Source of the DNA: Clostridiales bacterium
GTDB taxonomy: Bacteria > Bacillota > Clostridia > Oscillospirales > Acutalibacteraceae
Direction of reading: 5' to 3'
Length of the DNA stretch: 8,609 nt
NCBI GenBank assembly: GCA_012728445.1
Contig: JAAYFA010000397.1
Location: 1-8,609 of the forward strand
The notes beneath the pieces were generated by a model. It was not told the origin of the DNA. It saw only the letters and a program-made list of their open reading frames with translations, and ran no database searches. The translations under genes and the position numbers were made by a program. This document shows positions 1-6,465 of the stretch, one piece after another (position 1 is the stretch's first letter; every line of letters starts with the position of its first letter).

Positions 1-1
1 T

Positions 2-121
2 CTTAATCCCTTCGCTATCTAAAAACTCACTGCCGTTATCTGCCGTAATTGTTTTAAAAACCTGGTCAAAATTGCCCCCTGTACGTCTCCTTGCACGTTT
101 TATTGCCGCAATAACTTCCAA
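2..121 (-). pseudogene. IS30-type transposase, internal fragment
   Basis: Read on the minus strand from about 121 down to 2, this frame is open for about 40 codons and includes FKTITADNGSEF followed by LDSEGIK. In the catalytic core of IS30-family DDE transposases, DNGSEF surrounds the second catalytic aspartate. The residues before it (VIAAIKRARRRTGGNFDQV) fit the helix that normally precedes that strand. The helix-turn-helix region and the first catalytic Asp should lie to the right of this piece, but that sequence is glycosyltransferase coding DNA instead, and the transposase frame hits a TGA just upstream of 121. No terminal inverted repeat is visible at the join. The fragment may continue leftwards beyond the window. 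Family assignment is from motif recognition; an IS3-type transposase is a less likely alternative. Confidence 0.72.
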
Positions 122-2553
122 TCACCTCGAACCCATCGGTGCTGTCTGGCAGAGTAAGCGTTATATTTCGACGGATAGGAGTCAACCAGTTTTAAATCTG
201 TTACAAGGCCAGCTCTTAAAAAAGATCCTTCCAAGAGATCATGACTCAATATAGAGTCAAGTGGAATGCTGTCCTTTAAAATCGTTTGGAATGTTCTTAA
301 ATCGTAAATACCTTTGCCTGTAAATATACCTTCCCCGAATAAGTCTTGATAGACATTGGATATGGCATTGGCGTAAGGGTCTATCCCCTCCTGACCGGTC
401 AATATCCGTGAAAAGAAAGATAAATTTGCGCTTTCGGCATCCACATCCACCCTCGGCTGAATAATGCCATAACCTTCAATAACAATATTTTTATGTAAAT
501 CTATAACAGGTCTGTTTAAAGGGTGCGCCATCACCGCTATCATTTTTTTAGCCATACCAAGGGGCAACACCGTATCGCTGTCTAATGTTATTATGTACCT
601 TACCTGTTGAAACGGTGGTGTGTGAGACGAAAAATAGGTAAAGCTTGTATCCTCGAGTCCTAAAACCAAGTCGTTAAACTCCAGCAGAGTTCCTCTTTTG
701 CGCTCCCAACTGATCCACTTGTTGTTACTTTCATTAAACTGCCGTTCGCGATGGAAAAAATAAAAAATTTCTATACCGTTTGGTGAATACTTATCATTGA
801 GTTTTTTAACACCACGCAGGGCAGCGGCAATAATATCACTGTCCCCTGTCATATTTTTCTTATCCGCATCCTTGAAAGCACCGAGCAAAGCGAAATATAA
901 ATTCTTTTCTCTATTGGACAAATAATGGCTTTCCATGTTTTCCAAAAGTTCATTTACATGTTTCGGATTGTTAAGTAAGGCCGGAATAGCGACAACTGTA
1001 CTCATTTCCGATGGAATACCATCCTTAAGCTCCAGTCTCGGGAAAAATGCGGGTGGCAACGTTCGACAAACAAGTTTATTAATTATATGAACAGCTATTT
1101 CAGACGAAGGAATAAAAACGGCGATTCCTGCAAAAACGGAAATCAGCAATCTGTAATCATTGGCGTAAAACAGTGAAAATCGGACAGCTGCAAATGTAAG
1201 CGCAAAAGTAATCAGTGCTATTGGTAGCAAATACATCGCTTCCGGATATTTTTTAATCACGTCTGTCATTTTCGGTAAGACCTTGCCGCGTTTATTTCGC
1301 TTGCTCCGCAAATCTTTAACACCTTCGCCGATAATATAGTAACCGACATGAAAAGTGCGTTGAATCGATAGATTGTCTGTTAATCGATCTTGTTTTTCTG
1401 CATATGCTTTTTGAGCCAATTTAATAGCTTCTTCCGCAATGTAGAGTTCTGAAACCCCCAAAACGCCGGCGAGTTCCTCAATTTTGCCCCGATAAATGTT
1501 GCGAGACTGAATATCCATGAGAGGATATGTTCCATCGGGGTCTTTACTTAATATCTCATCAACAAAGCTCGCCTGAGCGAGCAAGTCCCCCCAATCCAGC
1601 GTTGAAATCAATCGCAAGCTTGTAAAACAATTCCCTAACGTTACCGTATTTGTACTTCTGACATGATGTTCCTGTTGTATTATCTGACTGACACTTAGCC
1701 CCAACTTACTGTGGTATTCCTCCATTGCCAGGTTAACTTCCGAATAATTATTACCCGACCTTCTCAGATGATAAAACAACTGATCAAGAAAAGAAGGGTT
1801 TGTCTGCTTTAAATGGACAAAACAGCCCTTATAAGCTTTCATTATACATTCCGAATCCTTGCAGTCGCCGGAAATCCACTCTTCAAAAGCTTTATCCGCT
1901 TTGCGCCAGTTTGATTTTGCCTCCCTGATTTTTTGGCATTGATTATTGATACTGTCAATCATCGCCAGCCTGATAACCAAAGGCAATGCCCATATTTCTC
2001 GTTCCTGAAGAACGCCATGTGATTGATAGGCCTTGAGGTATTCCGATACAACCCTCTCATTGATTTGTCCGTCGGTATGCATTGCGAGCTCAACCGCCAC
2101 TGCAAATATTCTGGAATAACCCTTTAAAAATCCGGATTCCAGAACCGGAAGTTTGAAATAGCTTTGCAAATGAAGGTCACGCCTGATTGATTTTACTTGT
2201 TCTTCAATAATATAGGAGTTATCAAGCAACCACTCGGCCGCAGGAGGTACTGCATGTTTTTTTTGGATATCCAAATTAAGTTCTTTATACACCGATAGAA
2301 TTGTTTTATAGTTTTGATTCATCCAGATAACAGGTGAATTGTAGTAACGACGCCTTTTGCGCACCGCATGCTCCGCAGCTGTTCTTTTTGCATGAGCTTC
2401 AAACTCTTCACTCGTTAGCAAAGCGTCACGCATACTTAATTTTTTGTCCAGCCTCGTTTTAATTAACAGTATCCATATAACCGAAAAAACCACGGAAACA
2501 GACAAGATAACTAAGAATATACCCAACAGTATAGTACCAAAATTTGTATTCAA
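100..2553 (-). CDS. Cyclic beta-1,2-glucan synthase-like glycosyltransferase, C-terminally truncated
   Basis: This gene resembles the N-terminal third of NdvB/Cgs-type cyclic beta-1,2-glucan synthases, inner-membrane enzymes that polymerise glucose from UDP-glucose. Residues 7-31 form a membrane helix. Residues 80-130 contain the family signature PAAEWLLDN followed by EEQVKSIRRDL. Two further helices lie near 440-463 and 468-491. The GT84 (GT2-like) catalytic motifs are present: DSD at 658-660, HDLLEG starting at 771, and RQHRW at 803-807. Full-length members are usually about 2,800 residues, with further membrane helices and C-terminal glycoside hydrolase/phosphorylase-like domains (GH94). 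All of that is missing: after GDW (about residue 812) the frame enters transposase-like DNA and stops at TAA (102-100). The start is TTG at 2553, 12 nt after AGGAGG (2571-2566). The product is probably inactive because the helices that follow the Q/RxxRW motif are absent. A linear beta-glucan product in the intact ancestor cannot be excluded. Confidence 0.85.
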   Translation of the reverse strand: MNTNFGTILLGIFLVILSVSVVFSVIWILLIKTRLDKKLSMRDALLTSEEFEAHAKRTAAEHAVRKRRRYYNSPVIWMNQNYKTILSVYKELNLDIQKKHAVPPAAEWLLDNSYIIEEQVKSIRRDLHLQSYFKLPVLESGFLKGYSRIFAVAVELAMHTDGQINERVVSEYLKAYQSHGVLQEREIWALPLVIRLAMIDSINNQCQKIREAKSNWRKADKAFEEWISGDCKDSECIMKAYKGCFVHLKQTNPSFLDQLFYHLRRSGNNYSEVNLAMEEYHSKLGLSVSQIIQQEHHVRSTNTVTLGNCFTSLRLISTLDWGDLLAQASFVDEILSKDPDGTYPLMDIQSRNIYRGKIEELAGVLGVSELYIAEEAIKLAQKAYAEKQDRLTDNLSIQRTFHVGYYIIGEGVKDLRSKRNKRGKVLPKMTDVIKKYPEAMYLLPIALITFALTFAAVRFSLFYANDYRLLISVFAGIAVFIPSSEIAVHIINKLVCRTLPPAFFPRLELKDGIPSEMSTVVAIPALLNNPKHVNELLENMESHYLSNREKNLYFALLGAFKDADKKNMTGDSDIIAAALRGVKKLNDKYSPNGIEIFYFFHRERQFNESNNKWISWERKRGTLLEFNDLVLGLEDTSFTYFSSHTPPFQQVRYIITLDSDTVLPLGMAKKMIAVMAHPLNRPVIDLHKNIVIEGYGIIQPRVDVDAESANLSFFSRILTGQEGIDPYANAISNVYQDLFGEGIFTGKGIYDLRTFQTILKDSIPLDSILSHDLLEGSFLRAGLVTDLKLVDSYPSKYNAYSARQHRWVRGDWKLLRQ

Positions 2554-2714
2554 GGTCTTCTTCTCCCTCCTATTTGCACCCTTTGTTTCAACCGCTTTTT
2601 ACTGCAAGTGCAAAAACTTTTTATAAATAGCCTTAATAAATAGCTAGCTGCAAATATTGCAAATAAAACCGAAGATTTGCCAAATATCAAATTTTCTTAA
2701 AAAAGTCTGTGTAC

Positions 2715-2723
2715 ATTATACCA
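2715..2723 (-). promoter_or_regulatory. Extended -10 promoter for the glycosyltransferase gene
   Basis: On the minus strand the sequence TGGTATAAT (2723-2715) is a perfect extended -10 element (TGnTATAAT). No good -35 is present at the usual distance; the region is simply A/T-rich, as is tolerated for extended -10 promoters. Transcription would start near 2708, giving a leader of about 155 nt. Confidence 0.6.
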
Positions 2724-2788
2724 TATTTATTGTCTTTTTAAAAATTTTTTTGTAATTATGTATTGACCCGATATGTACGATGAAGCGA

Positions 2789-2818
2789 TTGACAAAAAGC
2801 TCTCCTTTGAGTTATTAT
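2789..2818 (+). promoter_or_regulatory. Sigma-A-type promoter for the aminotransferase gene
   Basis: A consensus -35 TTGACA (2789-2794) is followed after 18 nt by TATTAT (2813-2818), a 5-of-6 match to the -10 consensus; TTATTA at 17 nt is the alternative register. The predicted start is near 2825, leaving a 5' leader of about 120 nt. Confidence 0.7.
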
Positions 2819-2840
2819 TAGCGTGTCGTTTTTATTATTT

Positions 2841-2857
2841 ATATCACAAGTGGATAT
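2841..2857. promoter_or_regulatory. Small imperfect palindrome, possible operator
   Basis: ATATCAC, AA, then GTGGATAT forms an inverted repeat with one extra G in the right arm. It lies about 20 nt downstream of the predicted aminotransferase transcription start, where a repressor could block elongation. The arms are short and AT-rich, so chance is a real possibility. Confidence 0.25.
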
Positions 2858-2864
2858 CGCCAAA

Positions 2865-2933
2865 ATGACTGACTGTAAAGTTGCTGCGGTAAGCGGAACA
2901 AAGGACATCAAGAAAAATTTCCGTTTAAAATAG
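2865..2933 (+). CDS. Possible 22-codon leader ORF upstream of the aminotransferase
   Basis: An ATG at 2865 opens a 22-residue frame (MTDCKVAAVSG... ending NFRLK) that terminates at TAG 2931-2933. The stop codon forms part of the TAGGAGG ribosome binding site of the next gene, an arrangement that can couple translation. A weak AAGTGGA lies 10 nt before the ATG. The peptide has no run of a single amino acid as in classical attenuation leaders, and I recognise no homologue. It may be a chance ORF. Confidence 0.25.
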   Translation: MTDCKVAAVSGTKDIKKNFRLK

Positions 2934-2937
2934 GAGG
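2931..2937 (+). promoter_or_regulatory. Ribosome binding site of the aminotransferase gene
   Basis: TAGGAGG ends 7 nt before the ATG at 2945. This supports that start over later in-frame ATGs. It overlaps the stop codon of the possible leader ORF. Confidence 0.75.
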
Positions 2938-2944
2938 ATTTTTA

Positions 2945-4261
2945 ATGAACAAACCGATTTTATCAGCATATTTTGAATCAAAAGCTCCATCCGGCGTTAG
3001 GCTTGCACAAATAAAGTATGATGAACGAGAGCACAAACCCGAAGCCGTTATCAATGTTGGGCAAGGGAATGTCTTGCTACCGACAAACCCTGCTATGCAA
3101 AAAAGGCTCTTAAACTTGGATGCGCCTGAAAGCCCGTTTGCAAAAGGTACTATCCGTTACTCAAACGCCGGTGGTACGAGCGCGTGCCAAGCGGCGTTTA
3201 AAAATATTCTTGCCTGCGAAGGATTTGACACTTCAAAGCTTTCTGTTCAGGTTACAGACGGTGGCTCCGCGGCCATGGAACTGATGATTCTCGGCGTGTG
3301 TGGACCGGCAGGCAGTGACGAAAAACCACTGATGCTCATAGACCCCGCTTATACAAACTACCTCGCCTTTGCCCGCAGAGTAGGCAGAAAAACTGTTACT
3401 GCAAAGCGCAGCTTAAGTGAGTGCGGCAAATTTAGCCTGCCATCAATGGGGGAAATCGAAAGCATTATAAAAGACAATAACCCGGGCGCCCTATTAATTA
3501 TTCCTTATGATAACCCAACCGGTCAACTATATGATATTGAACAAATGAAAGCACTGGCGTCGCTGTGCGTCAAATACAACCTTTGGATGGTTAGCGATGA
3601 AGCTTACCGCGAGCTATTTTATACGGGCGATAAAGAGCTGGTTAGCATTTGGGGTATTACAGATGCGGATGTGCCGGGTATTGAAGGCAGAAGAATCAGT
3701 ATCGAAACGGCATCAAAGGTATGGAACGCTTGCGGGTTAAGAACGGGGGCCATCGTTACAGACAATGCGCTGTTCAACAACCGTTCGGTTGCCGAGTCTA
3801 CAAGCAACCTTTGCCCAAATGTAATCGGGCAATATATATTTGGTGCATTGGCTCATCAATCCAAAGAAGAGCTCGCCACGTGGTACCAAAGCCAGCGCAT
3901 GTATTACAAAGACTTGATTGTTAACGTGCATGATGAACTGCTGGCGCAAGAACCCGACTTAATTGTGTCAAGCCCCGATGCCGCCATCTACACACTGATT
4001 GATGTGCGCAATGTTGTAAAGCCGGGCTTCGATTCGGTACAGTTTATTTTATATTGCGCCGAAAAAGGATTTGTGGAATGTGATGGTGTCACAACTACCC
4101 TTCTGCTAACTCCGCTAAAAGGTTTCTATGATATCCCTGCAGGCGAAAAAAATCCCGGCAGCACCCAGTTCCGCATCTCCTTTGTCGAGACCCCGGAAAC
4201 GATGATGAAGGTCCCCGAAGTTTTCGTTAAACTTTTAAGGCAATTTGAATCTTTAAGATAA
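2945..4261 (+). CDS. PLP-dependent aminotransferase, class I/II
   Basis: This is a 438-residue cytosolic fold-type I pyridoxal-phosphate enzyme that should transfer an amino group between an amino acid and a 2-oxoacid. The key residues are all present. Asn190 is in YDNPTG, and Asp218 (pairs with the PLP ring nitrogen) and Tyr221 are in SDEAYREL. Lys258 in ETASKVW forms the Schiff base, and Arg410 in QFRISF should bind the substrate carboxylate. The glycine/serine-rich DGGSAAME (about residues 105-112) corresponds to the phosphate-binding turn. Length fits a class I aminotransferase with a slightly extended C-terminal domain. It is monocistronic, with its own promoter upstream and a strong terminator downstream, so nothing nearby reveals its substrate. 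An aspartate-type aminotransferase is a reasonable default; an alanine- or aromatic-type activity or a C-S lyase cannot be excluded. Confidence 0.88.
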   Translation: MNKPILSAYFESKAPSGVRLAQIKYDEREHKPEAVINVGQGNVLLPTNPAMQKRLLNLDAPESPFAKGTIRYSNAGGTSACQAAFKNILACEGFDTSKLSVQVTDGGSAAMELMILGVCGPAGSDEKPLMLIDPAYTNYLAFARRVGRKTVTAKRSLSECGKFSLPSMGEIESIIKDNNPGALLIIPYDNPTGQLYDIEQMKALASLCVKYNLWMVSDEAYRELFYTGDKELVSIWGITDADVPGIEGRRISIETASKVWNACGLRTGAIVTDNALFNNRSVAESTSNLCPNVIGQYIFGALAHQSKEELATWYQSQRMYYKDLIVNVHDELLAQEPDLIVSSPDAAIYTLIDVRNVVKPGFDSVQFILYCAEKGFVECDGVTTTLLLTPLKGFYDIPAGEKNPGSTQFRISFVETPETMMKVPEVFVKLLRQFESLR

Positions 4262-4293
4262 GTACGATATCGCTCACAATTAAACATGTTTGT

Positions 4294-4341
4294 AATAAAG
4301 CTGTGCTTTTGAGTTTACCTCGAAAACACAGCTTTATTTTT
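4294..4341 (+). terminator. Rho-independent terminator after the aminotransferase
   Basis: AATAAAGCTGTG (4294-4305) pairs perfectly over 12 bp with CACAGCTTTATT (4327-4338). Further imperfect pairing between CTTTTGAG and CTCGAAAA lies inside the loop. A short T run follows (4337-4341). The hairpin separates the aminotransferase from the DeoR operon. Confidence 0.88.
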
Positions 4342-4350
4342 GAATAAGCA

Positions 4351-4379
4351 TTGACATCAATGTTATAAAATGTTATATT
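4351..4379 (+). promoter_or_regulatory. Sigma-A-type promoter of the deoR-family operon
   Basis: A consensus -35 TTGACA (4351-4356) is followed by a 17-nt spacer and TATATT (4374-4379), a 5-of-6 -10 match. Transcription is predicted to start near 4386, about 30 nt before the first ATG. The promoter lies directly after the terminator and is overlapped by repeated TGTTATA half-sites. Confidence 0.75.
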
Positions 4380-4394
4380 TTATCGCATATAACA
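4361..4394. promoter_or_regulatory. Candidate DeoR-family operator with three TGTTATA half-sites
   Basis: TGTTATA occurs at 4361-4367 and again at 4371-4377, exactly one helical turn apart. The inverted copy TATAACA lies at 4388-4394. The second and third form a perfect 8-bp inverted repeat (TGTTATAT / ATATAACA) with an 8-nt centre. The sites span the promoter spacer, the -10 and the start region, where a bound repressor would block transcription. The half-site resembles the TGTTAGAA half-site of the E. coli DeoR operator. Binding by the adjacent regulator is inferred. Confidence 0.6.
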
Positions 4395-4416
4395 ATCTGT
4401 TTGATAAGGTGAATTA

Positions 4417-5166
4417 ATGAATAGCTTAAGACGAGACAAAATGCTACATTTTATCGAAGAGCATGAATCTGCTACCCTAAAGCAGCTTCACGCTCTCTTT
4501 CCTCAGCTGAGCACAATGACAATACACCGAGATTTGGAATTTTTAGCACAAAAGGGTGCCATTCGCCGTATTTGGGGAGGGGCTCAAGTTGTCCGTAACG
4601 CAGTGGAAGCTGAATTTGAAGAGCGTGAGCAAGAGAATAGTTCTTTTAAAAATGCCATGGCAAAAAAAGCGGTTTCGCTCATTAAACCGGGTGACTCCAT
4701 TTTCTTAGATGCCGGCACTTCTTGTTTTGCGCTTGCTAAGCTGATACCGGATATTGATATCAATATTTTTACAATCGGGCCCAACATTGCGATAGAGCTG
4801 ATGAAGCTGAACCGGCCTTCCATAAACATCTGCGGCGGTAATCTAAACCGCTCCAACCTGTCTTTGTCGGGACAAAACACGCTCGAGATGATTTCGGACA
4901 TCAATATTGATATGGCCTTTGTTGGTTCCGGCGGTTACTCACACGAAAGTGGTTTCACAGGTGGAAAAGAAAGTGAAGCCCGTGTAAAATCGCTTGTCGT
5001 GAAAAAAGCACGTGTTGTTGTCGCCATGACGGATAGTTCTAAAATTGGCAAAACACGTCCATTTCCCTTCGCAAAACTTCAAGATTTTCATTATATTATT
5101 GATGACGGCAGACTGCCCGGGCACGTTTTAAGTGTCGCCGCAGACCTGAATATCACCGTTTTATAA
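4417..5166 (+). CDS. DeoR/GlpR-family transcriptional regulator
   Basis: This 249-residue protein has the standard two-part DeoR architecture. Residues 4-57 form the winged helix-turn-helix, with recognition helix STMTIHRDLEFL (32-43) and wing KGAIRRIWGGA. Residues 80-235 form the DeoRC effector-binding domain, related to ribose-5-phosphate isomerase folds. Its conserved patches are DAGTS (98-102), CGG (139-141), FVGSGGY then GF (168-180) and MTDSSKIGK (204-212). Family members usually repress sugar or polyol catabolic operons and release DNA on binding a phosphorylated sugar. It is the first gene of an operon with a polyol-type dehydrogenase, so it probably senses a phosphorylated intermediate of that pathway. 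AAGGTG lies 5 nt before the ATG. Repeated half-sites in its own promoter suggest autoregulation. The effector is not readable from sequence. Confidence 0.92.
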   Translation: MNSLRRDKMLHFIEEHESATLKQLHALFPQLSTMTIHRDLEFLAQKGAIRRIWGGAQVVRNAVEAEFEEREQENSSFKNAMAKKAVSLIKPGDSIFLDAGTSCFALAKLIPDIDINIFTIGPNIAIELMKLNRPSINICGGNLNRSNLSLSGQNTLEMISDINIDMAFVGSGGYSHESGFTGGKESEARVKSLVVKKARVVVAMTDSSKIGKTRPFPFAKLQDFHYIIDDGRLPGHVLSVAADLNITVL

Positions 5167-5167
5167 C

Positions 5168-5175
5168 AAGGAGGT
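5168..5175 (+). promoter_or_regulatory. Ribosome binding site of the SorE-like dehydrogenase gene
   Basis: AAGGAGGT is a perfect match to the 16S rRNA tail and sits 4 nt before the ATG at 5180, in the 13-nt gap after the deoR-family stop codon. It is the strongest ribosome binding site in the operon, so the dehydrogenase may be made in excess over the repressor. Confidence 0.75.
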
Positions 5176-5179
5176 AACA

Positions 5180-6439
5180 ATGAAGACAACCGCAGTAAGG
5201 CTATACGGCAAACGCGACTTGAGGCTGGAAAAGTTTGAATTGCCCGAAATCAAAGAAGATGAAATCCTCGCAAGAGTGGTTTCGGACAGTATTTGTATGT
5301 CATCCTACAAAGCGGCCGAACAAGGAGCTGACCATAAGAGAGTTCCTAATAATGTGGCAGAAAACCCAATTATCATCGGTCACGAATTTTGCGGCGAACT
5401 GGTACAAGTCGGCGCAAAGTGGTCAAATAAATACCATGCAGGCGACAAGTTTGTCATTCAACCGGCGCTGAACTATAAAGGCAGTTTGGACGCACCCGGT
5501 TATTCCTACCCATATATCGGTGGCAACGCCACCTACGTTATTATCCCCAACGAAGTTATGTTGATGAACTGCCTGTTACCTTTCAAAGGCGAGGGGTGGT
5601 ATACCGGTTCGCTTACCGAACCGTTTTCCTGCGTTGTGGGCACATTCCATGCAATGTACCATACAGTCAGAGGAAAGTATGACCATGCTATGGGTATTGT
5701 CGAAGGTGGAAAAATGGCCTTACTCGCCGGTGCCGGTCCAATGGGCCTTGCAGCACTGGACTATATTATACATTGTGACCGCCGCCCTGCCCTGCTTGTT
5801 GTAACGGACATTGATGCGGCGCGCCTGGCAAGAGCGGAAGAACTTTTAAGTCCGACAGAAGCAATGAAAAACGGAATTACATTAAAGTATGTCAATACAT
5901 CCACAATACCCAACACGGAAGAATATTTGAGAGTCATTGCCGACGGCGGTTATGACGATGTTTTTGTGTTTGCCCCTATTGCCTCTTTAGTCGAACTTGG
6001 GGACAGCATCTTGGGTGTTGACGGTTGCCTGAATTTTTTTGCGGGACCCGACAAAACAGATTTCGCCGCAAGTTTAAATTTTTACAATGTGCATTATGCA
6101 GGGACTCACATAGTCGGCACATCGGGCGGAAATTACGAAGATATGCTGGAAAGCCTTGAAATGATGCGCAAAGGTTTGCTCAATCCTTCCCTGCTTGTTA
6201 CCCACATCGGTGGACTTGACGCAGTCATTGACACAACACTAAATCTGCCCAAAATACCCGGTGGTAAAAAAATGATTTATACCGGTATTTCACTGCCATT
6301 AACCGCTATTTCAGACTTTGAGACGGCCGGTGAAAATGATCCGATTTTTGCCGAACTGCACAAGCTCACGCTGGCAACGAAAGGTTTATGGAATGTGCAA
6401 GCGGAGCACTATTTGCTCGCGCACGCAAAAGAAATTTAA
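5180..6439 (+). CDS. Zinc-dependent medium-chain dehydrogenase, L-sorbose-1-phosphate reductase (SorE)-like
   Basis: This 419-residue protein is a medium-chain (GroES-like) alcohol dehydrogenase predicted to interconvert a polyol or polyol phosphate and its ketose using NAD(H). The catalytic zinc ligands appear as Cys39 (SICMSSYK), His68-Glu69 (GHEFCGE) and Glu147 (TEPFSC), the pattern of sorbitol-dehydrogenase relatives. The four-cysteine structural zinc loop is absent. The Rossmann motif GAGPMG is at 184-189, and Asp210 ends the second strand, favouring NAD over NADP. The N-terminus and the longer-than-usual length match proteins annotated as L-sorbose-1-phosphate reductase, which convert L-sorbose 1-phosphate to D-glucitol 6-phosphate; this assignment is from memory of the family. 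No PTS genes are visible to support a sorbose role. A 2,3-butanediol or other polyol dehydrogenase is the main alternative, given the E2/E3 neighbours. Confidence 0.8.
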   Translation: MKTTAVRLYGKRDLRLEKFELPEIKEDEILARVVSDSICMSSYKAAEQGADHKRVPNNVAENPIIIGHEFCGELVQVGAKWSNKYHAGDKFVIQPALNYKGSLDAPGYSYPYIGGNATYVIIPNEVMLMNCLLPFKGEGWYTGSLTEPFSCVVGTFHAMYHTVRGKYDHAMGIVEGGKMALLAGAGPMGLAALDYIIHCDRRPALLVVTDIDAARLARAEELLSPTEAMKNGITLKYVNTSTIPNTEEYLRVIADGGYDDVFVFAPIASLVELGDSILGVDGCLNFFAGPDKTDFAASLNFYNVHYAGTHIVGTSGGNYEDMLESLEMMRKGLLNPSLLVTHIGGLDAVIDTTLNLPKIPGGKKMIYTGISLPLTAISDFETAGENDPIFAELHKLTLATKGLWNVQAEHYLLAHAKEI

Positions 6440-6451
6440 TATGTTTATGAT

Positions 6452-6458
6452 AGGGAGG
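6452..6458 (+). promoter_or_regulatory. Ribosome binding site of the E2 gene
   Basis: AGGGAGG lies 7 nt before the ATG at 6466, in the 26-nt gap after the dehydrogenase stop codon. It fixes the start directly before the lipoyl domain. Confidence 0.7.
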
Positions 6459-6465
6459 CGTTCAT

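Larger units (their letters stand above)
2554..2944. other. Divergent intergenic region
   Basis: This AT-rich 391-bp spacer lies between the leftward glycosyltransferase gene and the rightward aminotransferase gene. It holds one promoter for each direction, both listed separately, so each transcript has a leader of roughly 120-155 nt. Three near-direct copies of TTGCAAATA (about 2648-2656, 2657-2665 and 2677-2686, the last with one inserted C) fall in the leftward leader. TTTGCAC (2573-2579) and GTGCAAA (2608-2614) could pair to form a hairpin just upstream of the glycosyltransferase ribosome binding site. I recognise no riboswitch, T-box or tRNA here. Confidence 0.6.

Noticed and set aside
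72..254. 60-codon rightward ORF overlapping the glycosyltransferase end
   Set aside because: It is antisense to the transposase and glycosyltransferase frames, whose protein motifs are clear. It has no convincing ribosome binding site and encodes nothing recognisable.
2..2553. Natural fusion of the glycosyltransferase to a transposase
   Set aside because: The two frames differ, and the glycosyltransferase frame stops at TAA (102-100) a few codons after the join, so no fused protein is encoded without frameshifting. No slippery sequence is evident.
2781..2794. TGAAGCGATTGACA as a catabolite response element (cre)
   Set aside because: It looks like the CcpA consensus, but the central CG is one base out of register, and the last six bases are the -35 hexamer. 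I could not find a good cre match at the DeoR promoter either.
2825..2944. Riboswitch or T-box in the aminotransferase leader
   Set aside because: I looked for T-box, purine, SAM, glycine, guanidine and c-di-GMP signature segments and recognised none. There is also no terminator-like hairpin before the gene.
4262..4416. Small gene or RNA between the aminotransferase and the deoR-family gene
   Set aside because: The 155 bp are fully accounted for by the terminator, the operon promoter with its half-sites and a short leader.
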